Source: Paenarthrobacter sp. JL.01a (GTDB taxonomy: Bacteria; Actinomycetota; Actinomycetes; Actinomycetales; Micrococcaceae). From it: a DNA stretch of 64,000 nucleotides. This document shows positions 54,009 through 63,468 of this stretch, piece after piece; positions within the stretch are counted from its first letter, which is position 1, and each line of letters opens with the position of its first letter. The stretch lies in contig NZ_CP104877.1 of assembly GCF_025452095.1 (NCBI RefSeq), forward strand, positions 2,976,001-3,040,000, given 5' to 3'. A program made the translations under genes and the position numbers. The notes below the pieces were generated by a model. That model was not told the DNA's origin. It saw only the letters and a list, made by a program, of their open reading frames with translations, and ran no database searches.

Positions 54009-54927
54009 AGCGGATCCTCGGGTCAAGCCAGGCATACAGAAGGTCAACAATCAGGTTCGAGACACAGTAAACAAGGACCAGAACTGTGACGATTGATACC
54101 ACGGTAGGTCCTTCCCCGGAAAGAACTGCGCGGTACAACCTGTTGCCGACGCCCGGGACGTTGAAGATGCCCTCAGTTACGATCGCGCCACCCATAAGGG
54201 CGCCAAGATCGGCCCCGAGGAACGTGACGACCGGAATCAAGGAGTTCCTCAGGATATGGACGTTGACGACCCTAAAGCGTGAAAGCCCCTTGGCCGTGGC
54301 TGTCCGAACGTAATCGGCATTCATGTTCTCGATGACGCTGGTCCTGGTGAGGCGCAGGACATAGGCGAAAGATGCCAGGCCCAGCACGATCGCCGGAAGA
54401 ATGAGGTCTTGTACGGTCGCAGCTGAACTGACGGTGGGCTTAGCCCACCCCAATTGGACGCCGATGAAGAACTGAAGAAGGAAGCCGAGAACGAAGATCG
54501 GAATACCGATGACGATCAGGGAGGCGATCAATACAGTCCCGTCAAAAAGCTTGCCCTTGCGGAGTCCGGCAACAAGACCAAAAGCGATACCGAAGACGCC
54601 TTCAAAGATGAGCGCCATGATCGCCAAGCGGGCCGTTACCGGGAACACCTCACCAAGTACCGCGGCAATGGGTCGGCCGGAGAAGTCCTGGCCAAGATCA
54701 AAAGTAAAGATGCTCTTGAGGTAGAGCAGGTATTGCACAATAAACGGCTGGTCAAGGTTGTATTGGGCCCTGAGCTTGGCCGCGACTGCTTCGTTGACGG
54801 GTTTATCCCCAAAGAGCGCAGCAATGGGGTCACCCGGGAGGCTGAACACCAGGAAGTACACAAGGAGGGTTGCTCCAAGGAAAACGGGAATCAGCTGGAG
54901 GAATCGTTTCAGGATGTATGTGGCCAT
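53998..54927 (-). CDS. dppB: Peptide ABC transporter permease (DppB type)
   Basis: A 309-residue permease. It has the family N-terminus YILKRFLQLIPVFLGATLLVYFLV, FSLPGDPIAALFGDKP, QYNLDQPFIVQYLLYL, LDLGQDF-like DLGQDFSGRPIAAVLGEVFP and the EAA loop YVRTATAKGLSRFRVVNVHILRNSLIP. It lies 210 nt downstream of dppA, after a hairpin region. Confidence 0.92.
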   Translation of the reverse strand: MATYILKRFLQLIPVFLGATLLVYFLVFSLPGDPIAALFGDKPVNEAVAAKLRAQYNLDQPFIVQYLLYLKSIFTFDLGQDFSGRPIAAVLGEVFPVTARLAIMALIFEGVFGIAFGLVAGLRKGKLFDGTVLIASLIVIGIPIFVLGFLLQFFIGVQLGWAKPTVSSAATVQDLILPAIVLGLASFAYVLRLTRTSVIENMNADYVRTATAKGLSRFRVVNVHILRNSLIPVVTFLGADLGALMGGAIVTEGIFNVPGVGNRLYRAVLSGEGPTVVSIVTVLVLVYCVSNLIVDLLYAWLDPRIRYDS

Positions 54928-55049
54928 TAGCGCGATACCTCCCGAACAGCGGGCACCCGATCCAGGGGTGCAGCGGAGTTGTTCATCGAAGAACCTTTTC
55001 GATCGATGTGCAGGCTGCCCCGGCCAAGATCCGAAGATGTCTGCACAAG

Positions 55050-55128
55050 GACGCCCAACCGGAGTTGGGCGTCATTGATGTGAAACGCGATAAGGCGGCG
55101 GCAGCGCTCAATGAGCGCCCCCGCCGCC
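55050..55128 (-). terminator. Two hairpins between dppA and dppB
   Basis: The first, next to dppA, has arms 55094-55110 and 55112-55128 (17 bp, one mismatch). The second has arms GACGCCCAAC and GTTGGGCGTC (55050-55059, 55064-55073) with loop CGGA. Neither has a clear T-run. They probably reduce read-through so that binding protein is made in excess over permease. Confidence 0.65.
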
Positions 55129-55137
55129 GATCGTCAT

Positions 55138-56775
55138 TTACTTGCCAGTGATGTTGTAGTAGAGCGGGACGCCGTCCCAGCCGTAGTCAACATTCGTGAC
55201 GCCTGTGCTCCAGCCGCCCTGCGACACCTGGTACCACAGCGGGATGGCCGGCAGATCCTGGAGGAGGATTTCCTGCGCCTTGTTCATTGCCTTGTTACCC
55301 TCAGCAACTGAAGGAGCGGAGAGACCGTCAGAGATGGCCTTGTCGAAGGTCGGGTTCTCATAACGGGCATCGTTCGAGCCGGCACCGGTCTTGTAGATCG
55401 GGCCCAGGAAGTTGTACAGCGACGGGTAGTCGGCCTGCCAACCCGCACGGATCGCACCGGTCAGCTTTCCGGAAGTGGCGAGGTCACGGGCTTCCTTGAA
55501 GGTAGCAAACGGAAGACCCTCTGCCTTGATGCCGAGGTTGTTCTTCAGCTGGTTGGTAACAGCCTCAACCCATGCCTTGTGACCACCCTTGTCAGCGTTG
55601 TACGCGATGGTGAAGACGGTGTTCGGGTCCCACTTCTGGATGGCGTCAGCCTTGGCCCAAAGGTCCTTGGCCTTGGCGGCGTCGAACTTGAGGTTGTCCG
55701 AGCCCGGGATGCTGTCGCTGTAGCCATCCAGGACGGGAGCCGTGAAGTCCTTCGCCGGCTGACGGCCACCGCTGAAGATCACCTTCGTGATCTCTTCACG
55801 GTTCATTGCCATGGAGATGGCCTGGCGGCGCAACTTACCGGCTTCACCGCTCCACTCCGGGAGGTATTCCGGGATGGCGATGGTCTGGTTGCCGGCGTAC
55901 GGCTTCTCGATGAAGCGATCACCGAGGTCCGTCTTGAAGTTGGCGAGGGCGCTCGTCGGGATCGTCTGGAGGATGTCCAGGTTGTTGCCCAGGAGGTCCT
56001 GGTACGCGGCGTCATCGTTCTGGAAGATCTTGAACGTCACGCCACCGTTCTTGGCCTTGCGCGGACCGTTGTAGTCAGCATTGGGAACGAGCTGGATTTG
56101 CACGTTGTGCTGCCAACCGTTCTCTGCCATCTTGTACGGGCCGTTGCCTACCGGCTTTTCGCCGTAGGTCTTCGGGTCTGCAAGTGCTGCGGCAGGGACC
56201 GGCATGAAGGCCGTGTAGCCAAGTCGCAGCGGCCAGTCGGACTCGGGCTGCTTGAGCTCAACGGTGAAGGTGGTGTCGTCCACAACCTTCAGACCGGACA
56301 TGGTGTCGACGGTTGAACCCTTGGCGCTGGTCTCGTCGTAGCCCTTGATGCTCTCAAAGAATGTCGCACTCAACTGAGCGTTCTTTGCTGCCGCACCGTA
56401 GTTCCAGGAGTCAACAAACGTCTTGGCCGTGATGGCTTCGCCGTTGGTGAATTTCTGGTCCTTCTTGATCTTGATTGTGAAGTTCTTGGCGTCAGGCGCC
56501 TCAATGGACTCAGCCAGTTCGTTGACCGGCTTGCCGGAGGGGTCGTAGCTGACGAGGCCCGAGAAGATCAGCGTCGCGATCTTTCCGCCGCCAACCTCGT
56601 TGATGTCCGCCGGCATCAGCGGCCGCTGCGGCTCAGAACCGTCAGCGATGATGACCTTGTTGGGATTTCCTCCGGATGCACCGGAGTCATTGTTGCTGCC
56701 GCCGCCGCAACCGGTCATTGCGAGGGCGATGACCGCCGCTACGCCTAGAGCTTTGGAAGTGCGCGAAAAACGCAT
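55138..56775 (-). CDS. dppA: Peptide ABC transporter substrate-binding lipoprotein (SBP family 5)
   Basis: A 545-residue secreted binding protein. The signal peptide ends in lipobox ALAMTGCGGGSN (C23). The mature part has the family 5 layout: LNELAESIEAPDAKNFTIKI, FTNGEAITAKTFVDSWNYG, TFTVELKQPESDWPL, NGPYKMAENGWQHNVQIQLV and RRQAISMAMNREEITKVIF. ATAGGAGGCGG precedes the ATG at 56775. It is first in the dpp-type operon, with ~280 nt of upstream sequence lacking genes. Confidence 0.93.
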   Translation of the reverse strand: MRFSRTSKALGVAAVIALAMTGCGGGSNNDSGASGGNPNKVIIADGSEPQRPLMPADINEVGGGKIATLIFSGLVSYDPSGKPVNELAESIEAPDAKNFTIKIKKDQKFTNGEAITAKTFVDSWNYGAAAKNAQLSATFFESIKGYDETSAKGSTVDTMSGLKVVDDTTFTVELKQPESDWPLRLGYTAFMPVPAAALADPKTYGEKPVGNGPYKMAENGWQHNVQIQLVPNADYNGPRKAKNGGVTFKIFQNDDAAYQDLLGNNLDILQTIPTSALANFKTDLGDRFIEKPYAGNQTIAIPEYLPEWSGEAGKLRRQAISMAMNREEITKVIFSGGRQPAKDFTAPVLDGYSDSIPGSDNLKFDAAKAKDLWAKADAIQKWDPNTVFTIAYNADKGGHKAWVEAVTNQLKNNLGIKAEGLPFATFKEARDLATSGKLTGAIRAGWQADYPSLYNFLGPIYKTGAGSNDARYENPTFDKAISDGLSAPSVAEGNKAMNKAQEILLQDLPAIPLWYQVSQGGWSTGVTNVDYGWDGVPLYYNITGK

Positions 56776-57055
56776 TCCGCCTCCTATGAGTCGGGAAGTT
56801 GATCAGGGGAAGGTTGGTGGTTTCCCCCAGGCAGGCACAGTTTCCTACTGTGACGTTGCCTACATGTGAGTGTAAGCCTACCCACATTGCGTCCGGATGT
56901 TGGACCATGCTGGCCAAACTGTAACCGTTCCGCAACCTCTACATGCCTAAAACGCCGGGAATTTCAAGTCAAACGTTACTCGGTGGTAGCATACGCTGTC
57001 TGACAGCAGGACAGGGAAGGTTTGGGTCAAAGTTGAGCCCGTCGAATCTGTTGGA

Positions 57056-57316
57056 TTAGCAGAACCGAGGGCTCTCCACGTAATCCGGAGGAAACGCACC
57101 CTCAGCAACCACATCAAGTTCAACGCCCATCGAGTCGCTGGCCACAGCTGCGAAAGCAGCGATCCCGAGCAGTCCGACGCCAGGGGATCGTGCAACCAGA
57201 ATGTCGAAACCATTGCCGAGCTGGTCGACGCACCGGGCAGCAGAGCTGAAGATATGCGGGCGGCTCAGCCCGAAACGATAGGCCAGGGCGACCAGCTCAC
57301 GGCGGCGGGTTTCAAG
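57056..57316 (-). pseudogene. Relic of an MNT-type nucleotidyltransferase (antitoxin-like)
   Basis: The frame reads LETRRRELVALAYRFGL, HIFSSAARCVDQLGNGFDILV and ending SMGVELDVVAEGAFPPDY. This follows the pattern of minimal nucleotidyltransferases (RVFGSVARG...GSDLDLLV...VDVVTEGA). The catalytic GS and the first Asp of DxD are replaced (SS, GNGFD), there is no natural start, and the upstream ~95 residues of the open frame look random. It is therefore probably a dead fragment. No HEPN toxin partner is nearby. Confidence 0.5.
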
Positions 57317-57559
57317 AGCTTCATGAGGCAGAGGACGCTGGTACACCCGGGACGTATGGTGGGAAGCCCGGAACCGGGCCGTGATCGGCACCGGAGATCT
57401 GGTCAGCATCGAACATTGGCAGTACAGACTGCCCTCCAAACCGTCGGTGCGGAGCTGCGCACGTTTACGCTGTGGCGGGAGCCGATGGCCGCGCAGAGGC
57501 GACTGCAATCCCTCAGCTAGTGCCGGCCAACCCGACGTCTCTCTGAATCCCGTGGTGAC

Positions 57560-57740
57560 TGGCCTCTTCGAACGGGCGCTGGAACTGCGGATCCCACACA
57601 ACTATTTCGCGCCGTGGATGATGGTACCCTCCCCCACCCTTGATGGGCGGCGTCCGGTGGACCTGCGAGACGCCCGGGACCCTGCGTCCTTGCTGCTGGC
57701 GATGGATCGACTACGCGTGGACGGATTACTGAAACGTTGA
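57560..57740 (+). pseudogene. Fragment resembling a DUF2384 (MbcA/ParS/Xre) antitoxin C-terminus
   Basis: The last ~58 residues of a plus-strand frame read FAPWMMVPSPTLDGRRPVDL then DPASLLLAMDRL. This matches the DUF2384 toxin-binding domain pattern (W.x.TPNPALGGRTPLDLL). No start, ribosome site or N-terminal DNA-binding part is visible and no RES-domain toxin follows. It is probably a truncated remnant, called from pattern memory only. Confidence 0.35.
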
Positions 57741-57790
57741 GTTCCTCGGCGCCCTGCTCAATGGTCAGGAAGCAGTGCTTCCTGACGGAC

Positions 57791-58252
57791 TCAGACACGC
57801 TTGGCCCGCAGGAGCTTGATGATCTGGATGAGCAGCGCCACCAACAGAAGGGTGATGAAAACCCCGGGCAGCCGGCCTGTGGTCACTACGGCATCAACGG
57901 TGTTCACCACAGACATGGTTAGCGCCAGTAGTGTCATCACGAGAGCAGCCAGCAGTGGGACCTTTGAAGGCGACCTTCTGGCTGCTACGTTCCAGATTCC
58001 TGTACCCAACAGGGCCAGGAGGTAGCAGACGTTCAGTGCAATGAACCCAGCCTGCTCGGCCCTCTCTGCACCAGTGAGCGAATCCAGCACTGAAAGGTAT
58101 GGCAGGTAGAGCAGGAACGACCCTACGGTCGTGAGCACAGTGAAGACCATGAGTCCGATGCCGACCGAGGTTCGAGCCTTGATGGTCTTGGCAGCGTCGT
58201 TATCTGGAGTAGATACAGGTACATGCTCTGGAGTTGGTACGTGGACGCTCAT
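57791..58252 (-). CDS. Small polytopic membrane protein
   Basis: A 153-residue protein with four membrane segments: VGIGLMVFTVLTTVGSFLLYL, FIALNVCYLLALLGTGIW, VPLLAALVMTLLALTMSVV and LPGVFITLLLVALLIQIIKLL. It has a short Pro/Val-rich N-terminus. An AAGGGGG ribosome site lies directly upstream of the ATG at 58252. No family was recognised. It stands alone in the gene-poor region. Confidence 0.75.
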   Translation of the reverse strand: MSVHVPTPEHVPVSTPDNDAAKTIKARTSVGIGLMVFTVLTTVGSFLLYLPYLSVLDSLTGAERAEQAGFIALNVCYLLALLGTGIWNVAARRSPSKVPLLAALVMTLLALTMSVVNTVDAVVTTGRLPGVFITLLLVALLIQIIKLLRAKRV

Positions 58253-58619
58253 GGTTTCCCCCTTGGCAGCTAAGACACTCGAGTTGAAGGGTATCCTGTT
58301 GCGCTGCTGCCCGGGCGCCATGCCACACAGTCATCCCGTTCCTGATTTCGAATCGCTTGCTGCCCCCGGCGCTGCGCCAATTACAGGCGGTATTGTCGCG
58401 CCCTCCCCTACTGCCAGCGCTCTGACCCTTGGGCACGTGCTGACAACCTTGGGGGCCGAGCACTCTCCAGGAACCAGCCTGGACGACATCCTCGTCACCA
58501 GGCACAACCTTCCGCCCGGGCAACCCCGAAGCCTTGCAGGGCCTCCATGACATGACTGAGGAACGGATCCTGGCCTACACCGCGGAGAGGCCCGGGGTCT
58601 GTTCATCGGTATTCACGGA
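58253..58619. other. Gene-poor stretch without a supported gene
   Basis: Short plus-strand frames (for example one ending near 58550) have no ribosome site and no family resemblance. Fragments such as LDDILVTRHNLPPG and LHDMTEERILAYTAERPG in different frames could be remnants of a decayed gene. Nothing can be assigned. Confidence 0.4.
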
Positions 58620-58918
58620 TCACCCTTCGCATTCCACGCAGTACGCGTGGCCATCCTTCTCCCGGGCAATCTGGGAACGGTGCCGGATAAGGAAACACGA
58701 AAAGCACGTGAACTCGTCCTCGCCTGCGGCACCACCTGAACGACCAATTCCTCGGCAATGAATGCTCCACCGGGACCCTCCTGATCCAGACCATCGGCCT
58801 GGTCCAGCTCCAGAACAACACTGAGCGCACCTGGGGCGCTTGCTGTTTTCAACGCCTTCAGAGAGCTTTCCAGGCATTCCCTGACGTCGGAACGCACCTC
58901 GTCGTAATCAGTTGCCAC
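58620..58918 (-). pseudogene. DUF4193 family protein, frameshifted
   Basis: The start GTG at 58918 begins VATDYDEVRSDVRECLESS and runs to EELVVQVVPQA. The typical C-terminal zinc ribbon (EDEFTCFSCFLIRHRSQIAR, then AYCVECEG with two CxxC pairs) continues in another frame to a TGA at 58620. A single missing base around 58721-58723 explains the break. Joined, the product would be ~100 residues, the usual size of this actinobacterial family of unknown function. It could be a true pseudogene or a sequencing error. Confidence 0.8.
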
Positions 58919-59110
58919 GATTCTGCCTCTGCTTCATGCGCACAACAGATTCCCGTTCTGAAAGGCAGACACTCGTCGGCAAATACCCGAAGCGGAACCC
59001 GGCTCGCGCAAAGTCCTCTGAAGCCAGGGGAATTTATGTGTTCTGCGTCACGATCGAGAGATCCATCCCACTTATCGGTGACTCAACTTGCCGAATCCCC
59101 AGGAGTACAG

Positions 59111-59419
59111 ATGGCAATTCTCCCCGAACACAATCCACTATCCGTATCCACGGCCGAATCGGACTTTCTGAACCTGCATCTGGTCGTCATGGGAGCCGTC
59201 ATTCTAGGCGCCGTCCTGCTGACGCTTTTCGGCGTAATCGTAGTTCTCATCATTGTCCCGTTTGCTTCGCTGGCCGTACGCAGACGGCAGCCCCAACGCC
59301 CCACGAGCCCTTCACCGACTGGAGATAAACTCCCGGACGCACGTCTAAACACCCCTCCGCGGCATACAACCAATATGACACCCTTCGCCGGCGGAATCCG
59401 CTGGCCGCGGATTCACTGA
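59111..59419 (+). CDS. Small single-pass membrane protein
   Basis: A 102-residue protein. The ATG at 59111 has AGGAG 5 nt upstream. It contains a long hydrophobic stretch (LHLVVMGAVILGAVLLTLFG then VIVVLIIVPFASLAV; one long or two short helices) followed by a basic, Pro/Thr-rich tail. No family was recognised. The frame upstream of the ATG is not needed. Confidence 0.6.
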   Translation: MAILPEHNPLSVSTAESDFLNLHLVVMGAVILGAVLLTLFGVIVVLIIVPFASLAVRRRQPQRPTSPSPTGDKLPDARLNTPPRHTTNMTPFAGGIRWPRIH

Positions 59420-59586
59420 TGACGGACTGGAAAACACCATCTCTAAGCGAAATCGTATGCTCGCCGCCACGCCGAAGGGGCGACGCACCGGCGATTCAGT
59501 TTGGCGGCGTGAATCCGACTGAGATCCTGCGGTTAGATTTCTCGCCGGAGCAGGCTACTGTGCAGGCAAGACATTAGGCTTGGCCC

Positions 59587-59715
59587 ATGTCCACAGACGA
59601 AGAAAAAGATCCCCCGGTTCCTGCCGACGTCGAGGGAAAGATCCCGAAAAAGGTCCACGACGCCCCCGAACCTGACGCGAAAACAACCTCCAAGGACAAG
59701 CCCAAGGACTCCTAG
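59587..59715 (+). CDS. Very small Lys/Asp/Pro-rich protein
   Basis: A 42-codon frame, ATG 59587 to TAG 59713-59715, reading MSTDEEKDPPVPADVEGK, then KKVHDAPEPDAK and KDKPKDS. Composition is highly charged and disordered, with coding-like high-GC third positions. The ribosome site is weak. Similar tiny charged proteins are common in this genus, but no function is known. Confidence 0.45.
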   Translation: MSTDEEKDPPVPADVEGKIPKKVHDAPEPDAKTTSKDKPKDS

Positions 59716-59750
59716 GAGACACGGCCGTCGGCCTCCCGATCAACAGCAAA

Positions 59751-59792
59751 GGCCGCAGGCCATGAAGTGGTGGGACTCCATGACCTGCGGCC
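59751..59792. terminator. Hairpin downstream of ychF
   Basis: 18-bp arms (59751-59768, 59775-59792) with two mismatches lie 39 nt after the ychF stop and can also serve the small upstream plus-strand gene. Confidence 0.65.
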
Positions 59793-59830
59793 CTGTTGAG
59801 ACGTCGGTGCCCAAATGGCCCCGGTCCTGA

Positions 59831-60916
59831 CTAGACGTTGAAGCGGAACTCCACCACGTCGCCGTCGGCCATTACATACTCTTTGCCTTCGATGCGGACC
59901 TTGCCGCGGGACTTCGCCTCGGCCATGGAGCCGGCCTCGATGAGGTCATCGAAGGAGACAACTTCGGCCTTGATGAAGCCGCGCTGGAAGTCGGAGTGGA
60001 TCACGCCGGCCGCCTGGGGCGCCGTGTCGCCCTGCCGGATGGTCCAGGCACGGGTTTCCTTGGGGCCGGCCGTGAGGTAGGTCTGCAGGCCGAGGGTGTG
60101 GAATCCGACGCGTGCCAGCTGGTCCAGGCCGGACTCGGACTGGCCGTTCATTTCCAGCATCTCGCGGGCTTCTTCTTCGTCGAGCTCAACGAGGTCGGAC
60201 TCGAGTTTGGCGTCAAGGAAGACGGCATCTGCGGGGGCCACCAGGGCACGCAGTTCCTCCTGCTTGGCGGGATCTCCGAGGATGCCCTCGTCGGCGTTGA
60301 AGACGTAGATGAAGGGCTTGGCCGTCAGGAGCCCGAGCTCCTTGAGGTGGGCCATCTCAAGCTTGTCGGTCTTGATGGAGGAGAAGATGGTGTCGCCACG
60401 TTCCAGCACAACCTGGGCGGCCTTGATGGCGGCCAGTTCTGCGGCATCGCGCTTCTTGATCTTGACTTCTTTTTCGATGCGCGGGATCGCGTTTTCGATG
60501 GTCTGAAGGTCAGCGAGGATCAGCTCGGTGTTGATGGTCTCCATGTCGGAGCGCGGGTCCACCTTGCCGTCGACGTGGATGACATCGGGGTCGTCAAACA
60601 CACGGACCACCTGTGCGATGGCCTCAGCCTCGCGGATGTTGGCAAGGAACTTGTTGCCCAGGCCTTCGCCCTCGGAGGCGCCCTTGACGATGCCCGCAAT
60701 GTCCACGAAGGACACAGGCGCCGGCAGCAGCTTCTGCGAACCGAAGATCTCGGCCAGCTTCGCCAGGCGCGGGTCCGGCAGGTTCACGACTCCGACGTTC
60801 GGTTCGATCGTTGCGAAGGGATAGTTCGCAGCGAGCACCTGGTTGCGGGTCAGTGCGTTGAAAAGGGTTGATTTGCCGACGTTGGGCAGTCCGACGATGC
60901 CAATAGTAAGAGCCAC
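59831..60916 (-). CDS. ychF: Redox-regulated ATPase YchF (OLA1/Obg-like)
   Basis: A 361-residue P-loop ATPase that associates with ribosomes. It has [20 protein letters not shown] (G1), [35 protein letters not shown] (G3) and the TGS domain ([30 protein letters not shown]) at the C-terminus. An ATG at 60922 is in frame, but the GTG at 60916 fits the family start. TAGAAT (60925-60930) with an 8-nt spacer suggests a leaderless transcript from that GTG. Confidence 0.95.
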   Translation of the reverse strand: MALTIGIVGLPNVGKSTLFNALTRNQVLAANYPFATIEPNVGVVNLPDPRLAKLAEIFGSQKLLPAPVSFVDIAGIVKGASEGEGLGNKFLANIREAEAIAQVVRVFDDPDVIHVDGKVDPRSDMETINTELILADLQTIENAIPRIEKEVKIKKRDAAELAAIKAAQVVLERGDTIFSSIKTDKLEMAHLKELGLLTAKPFIYVFNADEGILGDPAKQEELRALVAPADAVFLDAKLESDLVELDEEEAREMLEMNGQSESGLDQLARVGFHTLGLQTYLTAGPKETRAWTIRQGDTAPQAAGVIHSDFQRGFIKAEVVSFDDLIEAGSMAEAKSRGKVRIEGKEYVMADGDVVEFRFNV

Positions 60917-61027
60917 GAGCATTGATTCTACCCGTTGGAGCCACGTCTCCGCTTGTCGATGCCTGCCGACGACCCTCCCAGCGGGCGCCTCGCTAAAACC
61001 GTCGTACCCCTGTGACAGGGTTGGCCC

Positions 61028-62260
61028 ATGGATGGATTTGGATTGGTTTTGGCCCTGCTGATGCTGCTGATCGGCGCTGCGGTCGGTCTCGCTGCCGGTT
61101 ACGTTGTTTTCCGACGCCGGGGCGCAGGTTTGGAAGAGGACTTCGACGCCGTTTCGTCGCGGCTTTCGGAGGTGACTGCCCAGTTGGCAGCGGCCGACGC
61201 CGAGCGGCGGCTTTTGTTTACGCAGAACCGTGAGTTGAGCGCGGCCAGGAACTCGGACGGCAGCGTCCTGCGGGCTCTGGCTCCCGTTGCCGAGAAACTG
61301 ACGGCGGTGCAGCAGCAGGTCTCACTGCTGGAACGCGACCGCGTGGAGCAATACGGCCAGCTTGCCCAACAGCTCCAGGATGCCCGACTTTCCGATGAAC
61401 AACTCCTCAGGTCGACCCATGCCTTGGCTTCGGCCCTGCGTTCCAACAGCGCACGCGGCCAGTGGGGCGAGGTCCAACTCCGCAGGGTGGTGGAGGCATC
61501 GGGGATGCTGCGCCACGTTGACTTCCACGAACAGGTTCATTCCGGCAAAACCGAGACCACCTTGCGGCCTGACCTCGTGGTTCAGCTTCCCGGCGGCAAG
61601 CAGCTGGTGGTGGACGCCAAGGTCCCGTTGGCCTCCTACCTCGCCGCCCAGGAGCAGTTGCACGGGGACGGGGCCTTCGGTGAATCGGTAACCTCTGCCA
61701 GCAATCAGGACTCCAAAACGCTCCTGGCTCAGCACGCCAAAGCCCTTAAGGCCCATATTGATGCTCTTGCAACCAAGAAGTACTGGGATATCCCCGGCAA
61801 CTCCCCCGAACTCGTGATCTGCTTCCTGCCGGCTGAGTCCATCCTGGCCTCCGCCCTTGAGGCTGACCCCGCTTTGCTGGAGCACGCCCTCTCCCGGAAC
61901 GTGGTCCTGGCCTCGCCCGGAACGCTGTTGGCTGTCTTGAAATCTGTGGCCTTCACCTGGCGGCAGGATGTGCTCACCGACAGTGCACACGAGCTGTTTG
62001 AACTCGCTAAGCAGCTTTACGAACGCATGGGCACGCTCGGTGAGAACGTCAGCAAGCTGGGAAGCTCCCTCAAGACGTCGGTGGACCGCTACAACGCCAT
62101 GGTGGGGACCTTGGAGGCGCGCGTCCTGCCGACGGCCCGCAAACTCAATACCATGGACGACGCCGGACTCACAGCCCCGCCGTCTGTCGAAGCAGTCCCC
62201 CGGGCCCTGGCAGCGCCGGAACTCCTTGAGGACCGCGAAGACCACGAGTCTGCCGCCTGA
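61028..62260 (+). CDS. rmuC: DNA recombination protein RmuC
   Basis: A 410-residue protein of the RmuC family, predicted to limit DNA inversion at repeats. An N-terminal membrane helix (LVLALLMLLIGAAVGLAAGYVVF) is followed by a coiled coil (residues ~40-120). The nuclease-like core is RGQWGEVQLRRVVEASGML, LRPDLVVQLPGGKQLVVDAKVPL and FLPAESILASALEADPALLE with ASPGTLLAVLKSVAFTWRQ. It stands alone, between ychF and ispH. Confidence 0.94.
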   Translation: MDGFGLVLALLMLLIGAAVGLAAGYVVFRRRGAGLEEDFDAVSSRLSEVTAQLAAADAERRLLFTQNRELSAARNSDGSVLRALAPVAEKLTAVQQQVSLLERDRVEQYGQLAQQLQDARLSDEQLLRSTHALASALRSNSARGQWGEVQLRRVVEASGMLRHVDFHEQVHSGKTETTLRPDLVVQLPGGKQLVVDAKVPLASYLAAQEQLHGDGAFGESVTSASNQDSKTLLAQHAKALKAHIDALATKKYWDIPGNSPELVICFLPAESILASALEADPALLEHALSRNVVLASPGTLLAVLKSVAFTWRQDVLTDSAHELFELAKQLYERMGTLGENVSKLGSSLKTSVDRYNAMVGTLEARVLPTARKLNTMDDAGLTAPPSVEAVPRALAAPELLEDREDHESAA

Positions 62261-62277
62261 ACAAAACCGTCTGAACG

Positions 62278-62330
62278 AAAGAGACCCGCAGCGCGCCGCC
62301 ATGATGGCAGGCCCGCTGCGGGTCTCTTTT
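62278..62330. terminator. Bidirectional terminator between rmuC and ispH
   Basis: Arms AAAGAGACCCGCAGCG and CGCTGCGGGTCTCTTT are perfect complements with a 20-nt GC-rich loop. A TTTT run ends the plus-strand side and AAA/TTT flanks the minus side. Confidence 0.88.
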
Positions 62331-62358
62331 CAGCTTCCAGTTGGCCCGGATTCCACCG

Positions 62359-63444
62359 CTAGGAGGTGGGCCGGTTTCCACGTCCGCCGAGGGCACGGGA
62401 CACATCGCCGGCCTTCTTCAAGGTGGCACGCAGCTCCTTGGGCAGCGAGAAGAGGAGGTCTTCCTCAGCGGTCACAACTTCCTGGACTTCGCCGTATCCA
62501 TAGTCGGCGAGCAGTCGCAGAACGTCCTGCACCAGCACCTCGGGAACGGACGCCCCGGACGTCACGCCCACGGTGGCCACGCCCTCGAACCAGGCTTCGT
62601 CCACTTCGTTGGCGAAGTCCACCCGGTACGAGCTCTTGGCCCCGTATTCAAGGGCCACTTCGACCAAGCGGACCGAGTTGGAGGAGTTTGCCGAGCCAAC
62701 CACGATCACCAGGTCAGCCTGTGGAGCAATCTTCTTGATGGCCACTTGGCGGTTGGTGGTGGCGTAGCAGATGTCGTCGCTGGGCGGATCCTGAAGCGTG
62801 GGAAAACGCTCCTTGAGCAGGCGGACCGTCTCCATGGTCTCGTCGACACTCAGTGTCGTCTGCGAAAGCCAGATGGTCTTCTCAGGATCACGAACGGTGA
62901 CCTTGTCGACCTCGTGGGGGCCGTTGATGATCTGGATGTGTTCAGGGGCCTCACCTGCGGTCCCCTCGACCTCTTCGTGGCCTTCGTGGCCGATCAGCAG
63001 GATGTCGTAGTCGTCCTTGGCAAACCGGACAGCTTCACGGTGGACCTTGGTGACCAAGGGGCACGTTGCATCGATGGTGCGCAGCCCACGGTCTTCCGCC
63101 GACTGGACGACGGCGGGGGAAACGCCGTGAGCCGAAAAAATCACCAGTGCGCCCTCGGGAACTTCGTCGGTTTCCTCGACGAAGATGGCACCCTGTTCCT
63201 CCAGGGAGCTGACCACGTGGACGTTGTGGACGATCTGCTTCCGCACGTAAACGGGCGGCCCATAGTGCTCCAGCGCCTTTTCAACAGCGATGACAGCCCG
63301 GTCGACACCGGCACAGTAGCCGCGTGGAGCTGCCAGCAGGACCTTCTTGGGACCCGTAACGGGGGCCGCTGCCTGTACCTCTTCCGGAGAACGCCGTCTG
63401 CGGGGCACCGTTGGCATAGGGATGGAAACTGCTGTGCTGGTCAT
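62359..63444 (-). CDS. ispH: 4-Hydroxy-3-methylbut-2-enyl diphosphate reductase
   Basis: Fe-S enzyme of the last MEP step, giving IPP and DMAPP. The 361-residue protein has the three cluster cysteines in [36 protein letters not shown] and [12 protein letters not shown], plus [20 protein letters not shown] and [21 protein letters not shown] with a 6-nt spacer (which itself reads GGAGGC) precedes the ATG. The N-terminal ~30 residues are variable. Confidence 0.96.
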   Translation of the reverse strand: MTSTAVSIPMPTVPRRRRSPEEVQAAAPVTGPKKVLLAAPRGYCAGVDRAVIAVEKALEHYGPPVYVRKQIVHNVHVVSSLEEQGAIFVEETDEVPEGALVIFSAHGVSPAVVQSAEDRGLRTIDATCPLVTKVHREAVRFAKDDYDILLIGHEGHEEVEGTAGEAPEHIQIINGPHEVDKVTVRDPEKTIWLSQTTLSVDETMETVRLLKERFPTLQDPPSDDICYATTNRQVAIKKIAPQADLVIVVGSANSSNSVRLVEVALEYGAKSSYRVDFANEVDEAWFEGVATVGVTSGASVPEVLVQDVLRLLADYGYGEVQEVVTAEEDLLFSLPKELRATLKKAGDVSRALGGRGNRPTS

Positions 63445-63450
63445 GCCTCC

Positions 63451-63456
63451 ATGCTA
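63451..63456 (-). promoter_or_regulatory. Leaderless-type -10 box of ispH
   Basis: TAGCAT on the minus strand ends 6 nt before the ATG at 63444. The spacer GGAGGC could also be read as a ribosome site for a longer transcript. Confidence 0.4.
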
Positions 63457-63468
63457 CCGGCCCGGCCT

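Noticed and set aside
58319..58550. Plus-strand frame with an in-frame ATG, possible small protein
   Set aside because: No ribosome site, unusual composition and no resemblance to a known family; described instead as an unassigned stretch.
56780..59730. Possible insertion sequence or prophage remnant
   Set aside because: No transposase, integrase, terminal inverted repeats or target duplications could be identified; only gene fragments are seen.
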